DNA from: a bacterium
GTDB taxonomy: Bacteria; UBP6; UBA1177; JAKLFG01
Direction: 5' to 3'
Assembly (NCBI GenBank): GCA_022709425.1
Contig: JAKLIW010000001.1
Coordinates: forward strand, 205,552 to 269,551
DNA length: 64,000 nt
The position numbers and the translations under genes were made by a program. Within the stretch, counting starts at the first letter, position 1. Every line of letters begins with the position of its first letter. Under the pieces are notes generated by a model that was not told the origin of the DNA, made no database searches, and was given only the letters and a program-made list of their open reading frames with translations. Shown here piece after piece: positions 40,690-48,485 of this stretch.

Positions 40690-41547
40690 TCACTCTTTCG
40701 CTTCACTTTCGTCGGTTATCGCCTTTTTGCGCTCTTCCGATTCGGGCAGTTCCTTGTAGTTGGTCTTTGTCGAAACCTTCTTCCCTGACTTCATTTCTAA
40801 CTCCTTGCGGGCATTTCCGGCGATATTGCCTCCCTGCTTGGCCGCCTTGCGGTTCTCTTTGAGTCCTTTCGCATCGCGGTTCCGCGCTATCTCGGTCGTG
40901 GACGCTTCGCCGAGCATCGTGAAAATAAGTTCAAGATCGTTCATGTGGTCGCGCAGATTATCCGGACCATCAAGTTCCTTGAGCCCTTTGTACTCACTCG
41001 GCGTCATGCCGAATGTCGCCTTGCTGATGTCGGCGGTGAGTATCGCGTATTCCATTTGCTCCTTGATGCCGCGCTGTTTCCATTCATTCGTTAGTTCGTC
41101 GCGGACCGCAATACCGCGCATCCGCTTCTCTATCCACTGGTCGCTGTAGCCTTTCGCCTTGTATATCTCACGCATCCGGGCGGCGGCGAGTTCGGGGTTC
41201 TCTATCTCTTCGAGCCGCTCGTACCCGACCTTGGCGAGCCACCGTTTGAACGACTCGGCCTTCGGTGACGGGATCGACTGGATGATGCGCAGAATGCCTT
41301 CGGCGTCGGCACACAGAACTTTGCGCAGTTTGCCGTCTGCGGCGATCAGGTCAAGGGGGGTACAAATTGTACCCCAGTTGGAATTAAGCATCGAGTCACG
41401 GGACCTTAACTTCTTGATGTACTGTCTGACATCATTCGAATCGGTAAGCGCTTCGACCACGTCGGATATGGCGAAGAACCAGCGTTTTTTCTCTTCGTTC
41501 CAGACCGACCGTACTTTCTTGTTCTCAAAGAGTTTGATGTTCGACAT
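40690..41547 (-). CDS. BRO-N/DinD-like protein
   Basis: The 285-residue protein has an N-terminal BRO-like domain (about 1-110, KVRSVWNEEKKRWFFAISDV, then LRKVLCADAEGILRIIQSIP). The DinD-type C-terminal region includes ELTNEWKQRGIKEQMEYAIL and FGMTPSEYKGLKEL. Related proteins include E. coli DinD, a DNA-damage-induced inhibitor of RecA, and phage antirepressors. A charged tail (about 225-285) is typical. It is the last of a tight run (mntA, hepT, ykgJ-like, nitroreductase, this gene), 31 bp after the nitroreductase stop. A mobile or phage-defence origin is possible. Confidence 0.85.
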   Translation of the reverse strand: MSNIKLFENKKVRSVWNEEKKRWFFAISDVVEALTDSNDVRQYIKKLRSRDSMLNSNWGTICTPLDLIAADGKLRKVLCADAEGILRIIQSIPSPKAESFKRWLAKVGYERLEEIENPELAAARMREIYKAKGYSDQWIEKRMRGIAVRDELTNEWKQRGIKEQMEYAILTADISKATFGMTPSEYKGLKELDGPDNLRDHMNDLELIFTMLGEASTTEIARNRDAKGLKENRKAAKQGGNIAGNARKELEMKSGKKVSTKTNYKELPESEERKKAITDESEAKE

Positions 41548-41578
41548 AGGATGGTTACCCCCTCACGATCCTTCCCTT

Positions 41579-42166
41579 TTACCACCCATTCCAGTGGAGT
41601 TGCTTCGGGTTCCATTTGTCTTTCGGCTTCTCGGCGCCGGTCGGGATGCCGACCGGAATGACATTGAGCGGCACGACGGTCGACGGTATCTTGAGGAGTT
41701 TGCGGACCGCCTCTATCCGTTCCTTGTCGGGATAGACCGCCGTCCAGACCGCGCCGAGCCCGAGCGACTCGACCGCCAAGAGCACATTCTCGGTCGCCGC
41801 CGAACAGTCCACCATCCAGAAATCGGACTCGCGCCCGCCCTGCTGACGGTCAATGTCGCCCGCGACGATGATCGCCGCCGCCGCCTTTTCGGTCATCTTC
41901 GCGTAGGGAAGGATGTCTGAAAGTTTCTTTAGCATCGCCTTGTCGTTGATCACGATGAATTCCCACGGCCGCTTGTCCACGGCGGTCGGCGCGGCCATAC
42001 CCGCCTTGACGATGACCTCCAACTGTTCCTTACTGACCGCCCCCTCTTTGTAGGCGCGGACGCTCTTGCGGTTCATGATGGTCTTGATGGTGTCGTTCAT
42101 CGGTTCACCTCCGAAAGCGAGCGTACTCATCATCAGCGTGACGCACAGCGCGATAAATCTTTTCAT
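41579..42166 (-). CDS. Nitroreductase-family flavoprotein with an N-terminal signal peptide
   Basis: The 195-residue protein matches small FMN-dependent nitroreductases. Family features are the start NRKSVRAYKEG, GMAAPTAVDKRPWEFIVI, and the C-terminal PVGIPTGAEKPKDKW. It carries an extra signal-like N-terminus (MKRFIALCVTLMMSTLAFGG), so it may be exported. Starting at the later Met (residue 23) would give a normal cytoplasmic enzyme, but the first ATG overlaps the upstream stop as ATGA, supporting the longer form. The substrate is unknown; export of an FMN enzyme would need a Tat or periplasmic FMN-loading route. Confidence 0.85.
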   Translation of the reverse strand: MKRFIALCVTLMMSTLAFGGEPMNDTIKTIMNRKSVRAYKEGAVSKEQLEVIVKAGMAAPTAVDKRPWEFIVINDKAMLKKLSDILPYAKMTEKAAAAIIVAGDIDRQQGGRESDFWMVDCSAATENVLLAVESLGLGAVWTAVYPDKERIEAVRKLLKIPSTVVPLNVIPVGIPTGAEKPKDKWNPKQLHWNGW

Positions 42167-42696
42167 TTTTCCTCCGGTTTTTGACAGATATCTTTCAACT
42201 CTATCCGTGAATTCTCGTGGTATTTCTTGTCATGGAGCGACGCGACGAGATCGCGGTTGATGAGGTAGAGTTCGGTGTTGAGCGCCTCGATGTCGAGCAG
42301 CGTATCGTCGGTGAATTCGAACGGCCCCGGCCCGGTGAAGTTGAGTTCGCAGAAGGAGACCTCCCACTTGAGCGTACCGCCGGCGTCGTCGAGATAGAGT
42401 ATCGGCAGGCCGTGGGTGCGGCAGATGATCGGGCGATAGCGGTAAATGCGGCAGAGCCCTTCGTGCAGAAACCCGCAGGTGGCGGCGGTGTCGAACGGCG
42501 TTTCGTGCGGCTTCAGGCCGTCGCGTTCCATTTCGCGCAGTATCGTGAAGAACTCGACCGGGAAAACGGTGAAGTTGACGCAACAGCCGGTACAGCCGGG
42601 ACGGCAGACGATATTATCGCCGTGGACGGCGGTCAGGCGCGCCGATTCAGCGTCTATCCGTTCGCGCAGTTCAAGGTAGCGTGCGATGGGATTCAT
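42163..42696 (-). CDS. YkgJ-type Cys-cluster protein
   Basis: The 177-residue protein has the zinc/iron-chelating YkgJ pattern: CRPGCTGCCVNF near residue 31, later CGFLHEGLCRIYRYRPIICR with the spaced cysteines, and a further Cys in SFCELNF. Such proteins are predicted metal-cluster binders of unknown role. It lies between hepT (7-bp gap) and the nitroreductase (4-bp overlap), so it is probably co-expressed with both. A redox or modification partner for the nitroreductase is conceivable but unproven. Confidence 0.85.
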   Translation of the reverse strand: MNPIARYLELRERIDAESARLTAVHGDNIVCRPGCTGCCVNFTVFPVEFFTILREMERDGLKPHETPFDTAATCGFLHEGLCRIYRYRPIICRTHGLPILYLDDAGGTLKWEVSFCELNFTGPGPFEFTDDTLLDIEALNTELYLINRDLVASLHDKKYHENSRIELKDICQKPEEK

Positions 42697-42703
42697 GCGG
42701 TCG

Positions 42704-43123
42704 TTACCGGGCGCCGATATGCTTGGTCACTTCCTGGGCGAAGGTGGAAAAATCGTCGAGGTGCTGCGTGACGATGGCGTAGACGATGTTCCAATCTATC
42801 TTGTCGTACTCGTGGACCGCGATGTTGCGGAAGCCGACCGCCTTGCGCATCCGTTCGGCCGTGGCGGCAGTGACGGTACCCATCTCGGCGAGCGCGGTGA
42901 ATGCGTCGGACATGTTGTCGGGAACGGCGCGGCCCGCGTCGGAGACGATATTGGTCGCCATGTCGACGCATATCTGCACCGCCCGCTCGATATTGAGCGT
43001 GATGATATCCTGCGCGTCGACATCGTTTTTCAGCCGTTCGGCGCTCGCCGGGGTCTTCTGCCGTATCCGGGCTATGCAGCGCGACAGTTTGGTGAACTTG
43101 GCGAGAATGACATCGTCACCCAT
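42704..43123 (-). CDS. hepT: HepT-like HEPN toxin (RNase)
   Basis: The 139-residue all-helical protein is a HEPN-domain nuclease of the HepT/DUF86 family. The catalytic R-x4-H-x-Y motif is RNIAVHEY (Arg99, His104, Tyr106). In HEPN/MNT systems this toxin cleaves RNA and is silenced when the MNT partner adds AMP to the motif tyrosine. All catalytic residues are kept. The start lies 8 bp inside the end of the mntA-like gene, the usual arrangement for this pair. Confidence 0.92.
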   Translation of the reverse strand: MGDDVILAKFTKLSRCIARIRQKTPASAERLKNDVDAQDIITLNIERAVQICVDMATNIVSDAGRAVPDNMSDAFTALAEMGTVTAATAERMRKAVGFRNIAVHEYDKIDWNIVYAIVTQHLDDFSTFAQEVTKHIGAR

Positions 43124-43532
43124 TGAGGAACCTCTCCAGTTGTTTTTTCATCGCGGCCCGCTTGAGCGGTAGCCAGTCGGCCTCTTCGATAAGCATCCGT
43201 TTGATGAGGAGTTCATAGAGCGGACTGTCGCGCTTGACGACGACCGTTCCCTGCGTCAGCACCTCTTTCAGGATGAAGCCGTGCAGACCGGGGAGGTCGA
43301 GCAGGTCCACCTCGCGGTGCGTGAGCGCGGCGAGTTCTTCACGCAGCGCCTCCCGTTTCTCCGGCGTGTTATCGTCGAGCGCCACGGCGATGTCTATGTC
43401 GCTGCGTTTGTGTAGTTTCCCGCGCGCCGCCGAACCGAACAGGATCGCGAGCCGCACATCGGGCCGCGCTTCGAGACAGGCCGTTATCGCCGCCGTCATT
43501 TCGGTTTCCGTCGCGTGCCGTGTGCCGGTCAT
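43116..43532 (-). CDS. mntA: MntA-like nucleotidyltransferase antitoxin
   Basis: The 138-residue protein is a minimal nucleotidyltransferase. The active-site pattern GS-x10-D-x-D is present as GSAARGKLHKRSDIDIAV (Gly33, Ser34, Asp45, Asp47). It should AMPylate and inactivate HepT. It is the first gene of its run and overlaps hepT by 8 bp. A promoter lies immediately upstream, right after the stop of the large exported-protein gene. Confidence 0.92.
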   Translation of the reverse strand: MTGTRHATETEMTAAITACLEARPDVRLAILFGSAARGKLHKRSDIDIAVALDDNTPEKREALREELAALTHREVDLLDLPGLHGFILKEVLTQGTVVVKRDSPLYELLIKRMLIEEADWLPLKRAAMKKQLERFLNG

Positions 43533-43562
43533 GGAACTCGATACCCCCGTACTGGTCGGTGC

Positions 43563-43591
43563 ATTCTACTAAAGCGATGAAGGGAAGTCAA
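43563..43591 (-). promoter_or_regulatory. Promoter of the mntA-hepT operon
   Basis: On the minus strand TTGACT (complement of 43586-43591), 17-bp spacer, TAGAAT (43563-43568). It abuts the stop codon of the 997-residue protein gene at 43592, and gives a leader of about 24 nt. Confidence 0.6.
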
Positions 43592-46585
43592 TCAGAAGAC
43601 GAGGGAACAACCACAGCAACAGTCTATAATGGGTTTTTGGCATTCGGGAGAAGAACATTCTTCGTAATAGAAGGTCTTTGATCTCACCGGCAATCCCAGC
43701 AAAGGCTCGCTCGTGTCGGTCAATACGACGCCTTCCTGTGTTATCTCCACGCGCGCCTTTTCGAGTGCTTCCAAGTAGTTCAAGTCGCCATTAATTATCA
43801 GGAATTTTTCCTCTCCTTTTTTAAGAGACAACAGTTCTTCCAATTTTGTTCCCTTGAAAATCGCTTTTTTCTCGTCGCTGAATTTGTGGAGATACAGTAT
43901 CGGTTCGCCGTCGGGAATGCCGTCACCCTCGGTATCGACATAAAGCCTCAATGAGTTGATGCTGTGACCAAAGGTCACATATTCTTCCGTCGTCGATTGC
44001 GGGATCGTGATTTGGATCTCTTTCACCGTGTTCGGCGCATCTATCGCCTTGAGCCACAACTGTAGCATCGGGATATCGTGGATGATCGCCGGGGCGGGCG
44101 GAACGCCGGGATCGTTCTTTCCTTTTGCAAAGATAAAACCGCCCGTGGTCGGTTCCAACATGAATTCGGCAAATTCGATGGGATCCCCGTCGGGCTGTGC
44201 GTTGCCAGCGTCCTCAAACGCAAACGCATTCTTATTCTCTATGGCGAAACGGAATGTGGCGTCGCCCGGCACTTCGTCGGCACCATAGGCGACATCGGCA
44301 CGGATCAGGAAATAATAATTCTCGTTACCGGCAAAACGGTTCTTCATCTTATCGATGACGAAATAGGCGCCGGTGTTATCTGGGTTAGCAACCGTGGCAA
44401 CCACTTCCTCGTCGGGGTCAACCATACCGGACCCGTTCCGGTCGTAGATGAGTTCGATGTTGCTCAATTGTATCAGTGTGTCGCTCTTAAAGATACCGGT
44501 TCTCAGCGAGCTGAATTTATAGGCTTTTGTTTCTGGGCAGTTCTCCGCATAGATCTTGATTTGACCTATGACCAGATCTTCAACGCTCGCCGGTATGATA
44601 AGCGAAGAAAGTTCACTGTCGGGCGAATTGATGCCGATGTCATAAGAGACCTTTGCATTGGTACAGGTAATGTTCTTGTCGGGTTTGCAACTGAAATCAT
44701 CCTCGACGTATTGCGTATCGGTCTTGGTATCGCAGATATACCCTTCGGGGCAGGGGATGGTCTCGTCACACTCGATACAAGGTTCGCATCCGATGTCACC
44801 GCCACATTCGGATTTCTTCGGCTCTGGGCAGACCGCTTTTTCGATGCAGTTTCCTTTATAAAGCTTTAATTCAAAGTTGCTGTTCGTACGGTACTCTTGA
44901 GAACTTTCCGCCTCCTTGATGATGGCGAGGTTGGAGATGATGAGCGCCTTGGGGGTGCCACTCTTCGGTTTTACCTTAAAACGGAGCAGGCGGGTGTCCT
45001 GACAGGTCCAGGTCGCCTGATCGCAGATATCCATCATGTCGGCCACTTTGTAGCCATCACCCGACAGAGGAAATACCCAGCCCGGCTTATCGGGTATCGG
45101 CGCCCAATCGGTCCCATCGCCATATTCATCGAATTTGGTCGCCATCTCGGTTGTGCCGGGGATATAATCGACCATCGGCGAAAGATCGTCGATCACGGTG
45201 ACATTATTCGCTATGTTGGTACCCCAGTTCTGGACCTTGATAAGATAATACATTGGGCGCTCTTCGCACCATACGTCGGCTGGATCTTCGGCATTGCGGC
45301 AGGAGCAGTTCTTCTTTTCTCGACCATACGGCCACGCGGATGCTTCTTCGGGAATATCGAAGGGTCCTCTTCTATTATCGACCGAAAGAATCAGATAGTT
45401 TGAGAGGATGGCATCCTGATTGACCGACAGCGTGACATCGAGATTTGTTGCGTCGAGTTTCAGATGTTCCTGCAGATTAACATCCTTCTTTGGATCGAGA
45501 AGGAACGTATCGGCGTCAATACCGAAATACTGCCCATCGATCCCTCCGGTCAGGCAACTCAACTGCTCGTTGTCAGGATCCCACCCATAGAGAGAAGAGT
45601 TCGAATTGTATATCTCGTAGTGCATTTCTTCGAACGGATTGCAGTCATTGGTAAGTAGGTAAGTACTGGTTGCGTTCTCGCCTTTGATATAGATGAATTC
45701 TGATGGCAAATTCGGATCCACCAACGCTACATCCCCCTCGGCGGTCATCGCGGTAAGACGCAGGAACGGATTTTTCGGCAGATCGAATCCCGACACATTG
45801 GCGGTCGCAGTCTCGCCCTGCATATAGGCAAAACCGGGATACAGATAGATTTTCTGATTATTGACCTTTTCCGATTTATATACCACCAAGATCGACCAGT
45901 TCGAGACCATTGTCGTGTTGCATTTGTAAATATCGTTGTCGGTGCAGTCGAGGCCGCTGAAGGTATAGGTGCCCGGTAGCACCGTGCGGTCCACGAGAAA
46001 GGTCCCGGCCAACAGGTTGTCGTCGAATATCTTCTGAAAGAACGGCGTGATGTCGATGCGATAGGTAAAGAAGGCAACATCGGCGGTAGCCGCCGTACCG
46101 GGGTTGGTATCGGTGCATCCGGTAGTGATGTCGGCGGTGAACTGGACGCTCTGGAACAGGAACGGATCGGTTGTGTCGCCAAGCATCTTCGCCGTATCTC
46201 CGGCGACGATATCCTCTTCATAGGTGTAACCATCTTCACGGGAGAACTTCAGATGGACCGCGTTGTCGGTCGCCACATCGAACTTCTCGGGATCGACCGC
46301 ACCCATCCAGATAAGGTACGCTTGCGCCACGATGGCGTCATCGGGAGTGTGCGCGTTTTCCAACACGAAGGAACTTTCCAATATGCAGGTGTCGGCTTGA
46401 CGATTGGTCGTTTCGCCATAGAGCGTTATTTGGTCGTCGATAAGCGAATTGAACATGACGAAGTAGTCGCTGCTTCCCTCTTCCCAGCTCGCATACGGTT
46501 CGCCGCCCAGAGGCGTTCCTTCGACGCCGATGAGCACCACCGGCAGAAGAAACACAGCGCAAAGAAAAAGCATCATGTTCTTCAT
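43592..46585 (-). CDS. Large exported protein with DUF11-like region and C-terminal CGCSLVF tail
   Basis: The 997-residue protein has a cleavable signal peptide (about 1-22) and a long N-terminal beta region with GTYTFSGLDCTDNDIYKC-type text. A DUF11-like module (about 415-590) contains YYLIKVQNWGTNIANNVTVI and DDLSPMVDYIPGTTEMATKF. A Cys-rich segment (CGGDIGCEPCIECDETIPCP) follows, then two further beta domains. It ends CCCGCSLVF. The DUF11-like module is closely similar to the upstream 267-residue protein, with which it shares the tail. DUF11 proteins are often surface or outer-membrane proteins; the function is unknown. ATG 46585 (MKNMMLF) was chosen for its signal peptide and GGAGAGGACG ribosome-binding site. 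Confidence 0.8.
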   Translation of the reverse strand: MKNMMLFLCAVFLLPVVLIGVEGTPLGGEPYASWEEGSSDYFVMFNSLIDDQITLYGETTNRQADTCILESSFVLENAHTPDDAIVAQAYLIWMGAVDPEKFDVATDNAVHLKFSREDGYTYEEDIVAGDTAKMLGDTTDPFLFQSVQFTADITTGCTDTNPGTAATADVAFFTYRIDITPFFQKIFDDNLLAGTFLVDRTVLPGTYTFSGLDCTDNDIYKCNTTMVSNWSILVVYKSEKVNNQKIYLYPGFAYMQGETATANVSGFDLPKNPFLRLTAMTAEGDVALVDPNLPSEFIYIKGENATSTYLLTNDCNPFEEMHYEIYNSNSSLYGWDPDNEQLSCLTGGIDGQYFGIDADTFLLDPKKDVNLQEHLKLDATNLDVTLSVNQDAILSNYLILSVDNRRGPFDIPEEASAWPYGREKKNCSCRNAEDPADVWCEERPMYYLIKVQNWGTNIANNVTVIDDLSPMVDYIPGTTEMATKFDEYGDGTDWAPIPDKPGWVFPLSGDGYKVADMMDICDQATWTCQDTRLLRFKVKPKSGTPKALIISNLAIIKEAESSQEYRTNSNFELKLYKGNCIEKAVCPEPKKSECGGDIGCEPCIECDETIPCPEGYICDTKTDTQYVEDDFSCKPDKNITCTNAKVSYDIGINSPDSELSSLIIPASVEDLVIGQIKIYAENCPETKAYKFSSLRTGIFKSDTLIQLSNIELIYDRNGSGMVDPDEEVVATVANPDNTGAYFVIDKMKNRFAGNENYYFLIRADVAYGADEVPGDATFRFAIENKNAFAFEDAGNAQPDGDPIEFAEFMLEPTTGGFIFAKGKNDPGVPPAPAIIHDIPMLQLWLKAIDAPNTVKEIQITIPQSTTEEYVTFGHSINSLRLYVDTEGDGIPDGEPILYLHKFSDEKKAIFKGTKLEELLSLKKGEEKFLIINGDLNYLEALEKARVEITQEGVVLTDTSEPLLGLPVRSKTFYYEECSSPECQKPIIDCCCGCSLVF

Positions 46586-46605
46586 CGTCCTCTCCCCGGT
46601 GAAAC

Positions 46606-47409
46606 TTAAAATACCACCGAGCAACCGCAGCCGTCGTCTTTCGGCTTCACCTTGTCGGTGTCGGGTGTGGTCGTTGTATCGGGTATGATGTGGTCGGTCA
46701 TCAACGCATCGTCGTCGGAGGTCGTGTCAACATCCTTTATCAATCCGATGCATTCCGGCTTTGTTTCGGCGCACAGGCTCGCAGGCAGACAGGACCCGCC
46801 GCGAAGTTTCAGAGGGATGTTTGCATTGGTATATTCCCATCCGGCGGAGTGGAGAATCATGGCCCGATTCTCGATGACCACCGGTTTGGGCAAGCCAGGT
46901 TTTGGTTTCACCTTGAACCGTATAAGCCGTGTATCGGTACAAGAAAGTGTATCCCTGTCACACGGAGCCATCGTATCGGCGACCAGATACCCGCTGTCGG
47001 AAAGAGGAAAGGTCTCAGCGGGTTTATCGGGGATCGCGGTCCAATCGAGGCCAACGCCATTCTCGTCGAATTCTGTCGCCATCTCAGTCGAATGGGGAAT
47101 GTAGTCCAAGTATGGCGACAGAGAATCGCTCACCATGACCTCATGGGCGACGGCGTCACCCCAATTCTGCACCTTGATAAGGTATGCATACTCCTGCTCC
47201 AAACAGACCGCACTCGCTTCGGGAGCACAGGAACAGTAATGCTTTTCTCGGCCGCTTGGCCAGTCGGTCGCTTCAGGTGGAATATCGAAATTCACACCGG
47301 ATTCGACTATTATATCTTCGTCGGTCAGGAGCGAATCTTCGTCGGCTGCCTCGGCAATCATCACCGGCAGAAGAAGCAACACCGCGAAAAACAGCGCCGT
47401 GCGTTTCAT
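46606..47409 (-). CDS. Exported DUF11-like protein with C-terminal CGCSVVF tail
   Basis: The 267-residue protein has a signal peptide (about 1-21, FFAVLLLLPVMIAEA) and one DUF11-like module (about 45-190). The module parallels that of the downstream 997-residue protein, e.g. YAYLIKVQNWGDAVAHEVMV and LSPYLDYIPHSTEMATEF. A Thr/Asp-rich spacer leads to the final DGCGCSVVF. GGAGGAATTCC precedes the ATG at 47409. It is first in a two-gene operon (20-bp gap). The same last seven residues on two otherwise different proteins suggest a sorting or attachment signal. Confidence 0.82.
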   Translation of the reverse strand: MKRTALFFAVLLLLPVMIAEAADEDSLLTDEDIIVESGVNFDIPPEATDWPSGREKHYCSCAPEASAVCLEQEYAYLIKVQNWGDAVAHEVMVSDSLSPYLDYIPHSTEMATEFDENGVGLDWTAIPDKPAETFPLSDSGYLVADTMAPCDRDTLSCTDTRLIRFKVKPKPGLPKPVVIENRAMILHSAGWEYTNANIPLKLRGGSCLPASLCAETKPECIGLIKDVDTTSDDDALMTDHIIPDTTTTPDTDKVKPKDDGCGCSVVF

Positions 47410-47445
47410 GGAATTCCTCCCCCCGTGGTTGCCTTGCGTTAAGAG

Positions 47446-47474
47446 ACTATATCCTTCATTAGAAATGTTGTCAA
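47446..47474 (-). promoter_or_regulatory. Promoter of the two CGCS-tail genes
   Basis: On the minus strand TTGACA (complement of 47469-47474), 17-bp spacer, TATAGT (47446-47451). A leader of about 30 nt carries the GGAGG site. It is divergent from the promoter at 47496-47524. Confidence 0.75.
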
Positions 47475-47495
47475 GCGCGAAGGTCAAAATCCCCA

Positions 47496-47524
47496 TTGAC
47501 AAAGACCTGTTGCCTCGGTATAGT
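47496..47524 (+). promoter_or_regulatory. Promoter of the TIM-barrel gene
   Basis: TTGACA (47496-47501), 17-bp spacer, TATAGT (47519-47524). The start is near 47531 and the short leader holds GGAG before the ATG at 47554. Confidence 0.75.
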
Positions 47525-47553
47525 CGCGACGCTTTTTGAAACGGAGTCTCCCG

Positions 47554-48330
47554 ATGCGCTTCATGGTCTTCGAGAAACTGCGCTACCTGACGGTCGATGT
47601 CGAACAGCACCTCGCCCATCACCACGCGCTGGGACGCACCTTCGGCGTCGAGATAACGCTCAATGACCCGACTCTTTTGCGGTCGCTCGACGATGCCGCC
47701 TACGAACGGCTCGTCCGCGACCTGAAAGGATACGAACTTTCGGTCCACCTGCCGTTCTACGGACTCAATATCGGCTGTTACGACCGCTGGATCGCCGACT
47801 ATTCGGAAAGGACCCTGCGCGAAGGACTCGAATTCTGCGCGCGGCTTAATGTCTCCGCCGCGGTGACCCACACGACGATACCGGCGCTTCTGGGGGAACA
47901 TTCGTGGAACGCGTGGCTGAGCCGGTTCCTCGAACGGAAGGCGCGGCTCGAACTCCATGCCCGGGCCCACGGCGTCTCTCTGCGCTGGGAGAACACCTAC
48001 GAAGAGGATTTCCGGCTGTTCGACGCGATGATCGCGCAGGACCCCGACACGAAGTTCTGTCTCGATGTGGGGCACGTCCGCTGTTTCGCGAAACGGCCCG
48101 CGACCGACTTCATCGATCATCTCGGCGACCGCATCGTCCATATGCATCTGCACGACAACGACGGCACCGACGACCATCACTGGCCGCTCGGACGCGGCGA
48201 TGTCGACTATCCGGCGATAGTCGCGGCGCTGCCGCGCACGGCGCTCGACACGGCGGTCTTCGAACTCGAACCGGCCGACCTCAAGGAAAGCCTGCCGCAG
48301 ATAGAGCGGCATTTCGGAACGATGATCTGA
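47554..48330 (+). CDS. Xylose isomerase-like TIM-barrel protein
   Basis: The 258-residue protein fits the AP_endonuc_2/sugar phosphate isomerase-epimerase family. Metal-ligand regions are recognisable: LSVHLPFYG, AVTHTTIP, LRWENTY (Glu), FCLDVGHVRCF (Asp, His), VHMHLHDND (His) and a C-terminal VFELEP (Glu). Members isomerise sugars or act on inosose or DNA; the substrate here cannot be told. ATG 47554 has GGAG at a suitable distance, so the in-frame ATG at 47536 is less likely. It stands alone, followed by a palindromic repeat element. Confidence 0.82.
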   Translation: MRFMVFEKLRYLTVDVEQHLAHHHALGRTFGVEITLNDPTLLRSLDDAAYERLVRDLKGYELSVHLPFYGLNIGCYDRWIADYSERTLREGLEFCARLNVSAAVTHTTIPALLGEHSWNAWLSRFLERKARLELHARAHGVSLRWENTYEEDFRLFDAMIAQDPDTKFCLDVGHVRCFAKRPATDFIDHLGDRIVHMHLHDNDGTDDHHWPLGRGDVDYPAIVAALPRTALDTAVFELEPADLKESLPQIERHFGTMI

Positions 48331-48353
48331 TAACCCTCACCCCAGCCATCTCA

Positions 48354-48464
48354 AACCTCACCCGCCGCTGACGCGGCCGCCCTCTCCGTAGAGCAGAGAG
48401 GGCTTTTTTGGATTTTCCTTCTCCGCACGACGGAGAAGGGGGACCGTTTACGGTGGATGAGGTT
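48354..48464. repeat. Palindromic intergenic element related in design to the 88-bp family
   Basis: Inverted ends AACCTCA / TGAGGTT enclose two perfect hairpins: 48379-48403 (GCCCTCTC/GAGAGGGC, followed by T6, so also a possible terminator) and 48417-48439 (CCTTCTCCG, loop CACGA). It has the same plan as the 88-bp elements but is 111 bp long and differs in sequence. Confidence 0.7.
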
Positions 48465-48485
48465 GTAAGTCGCGAGGCGGAACTG

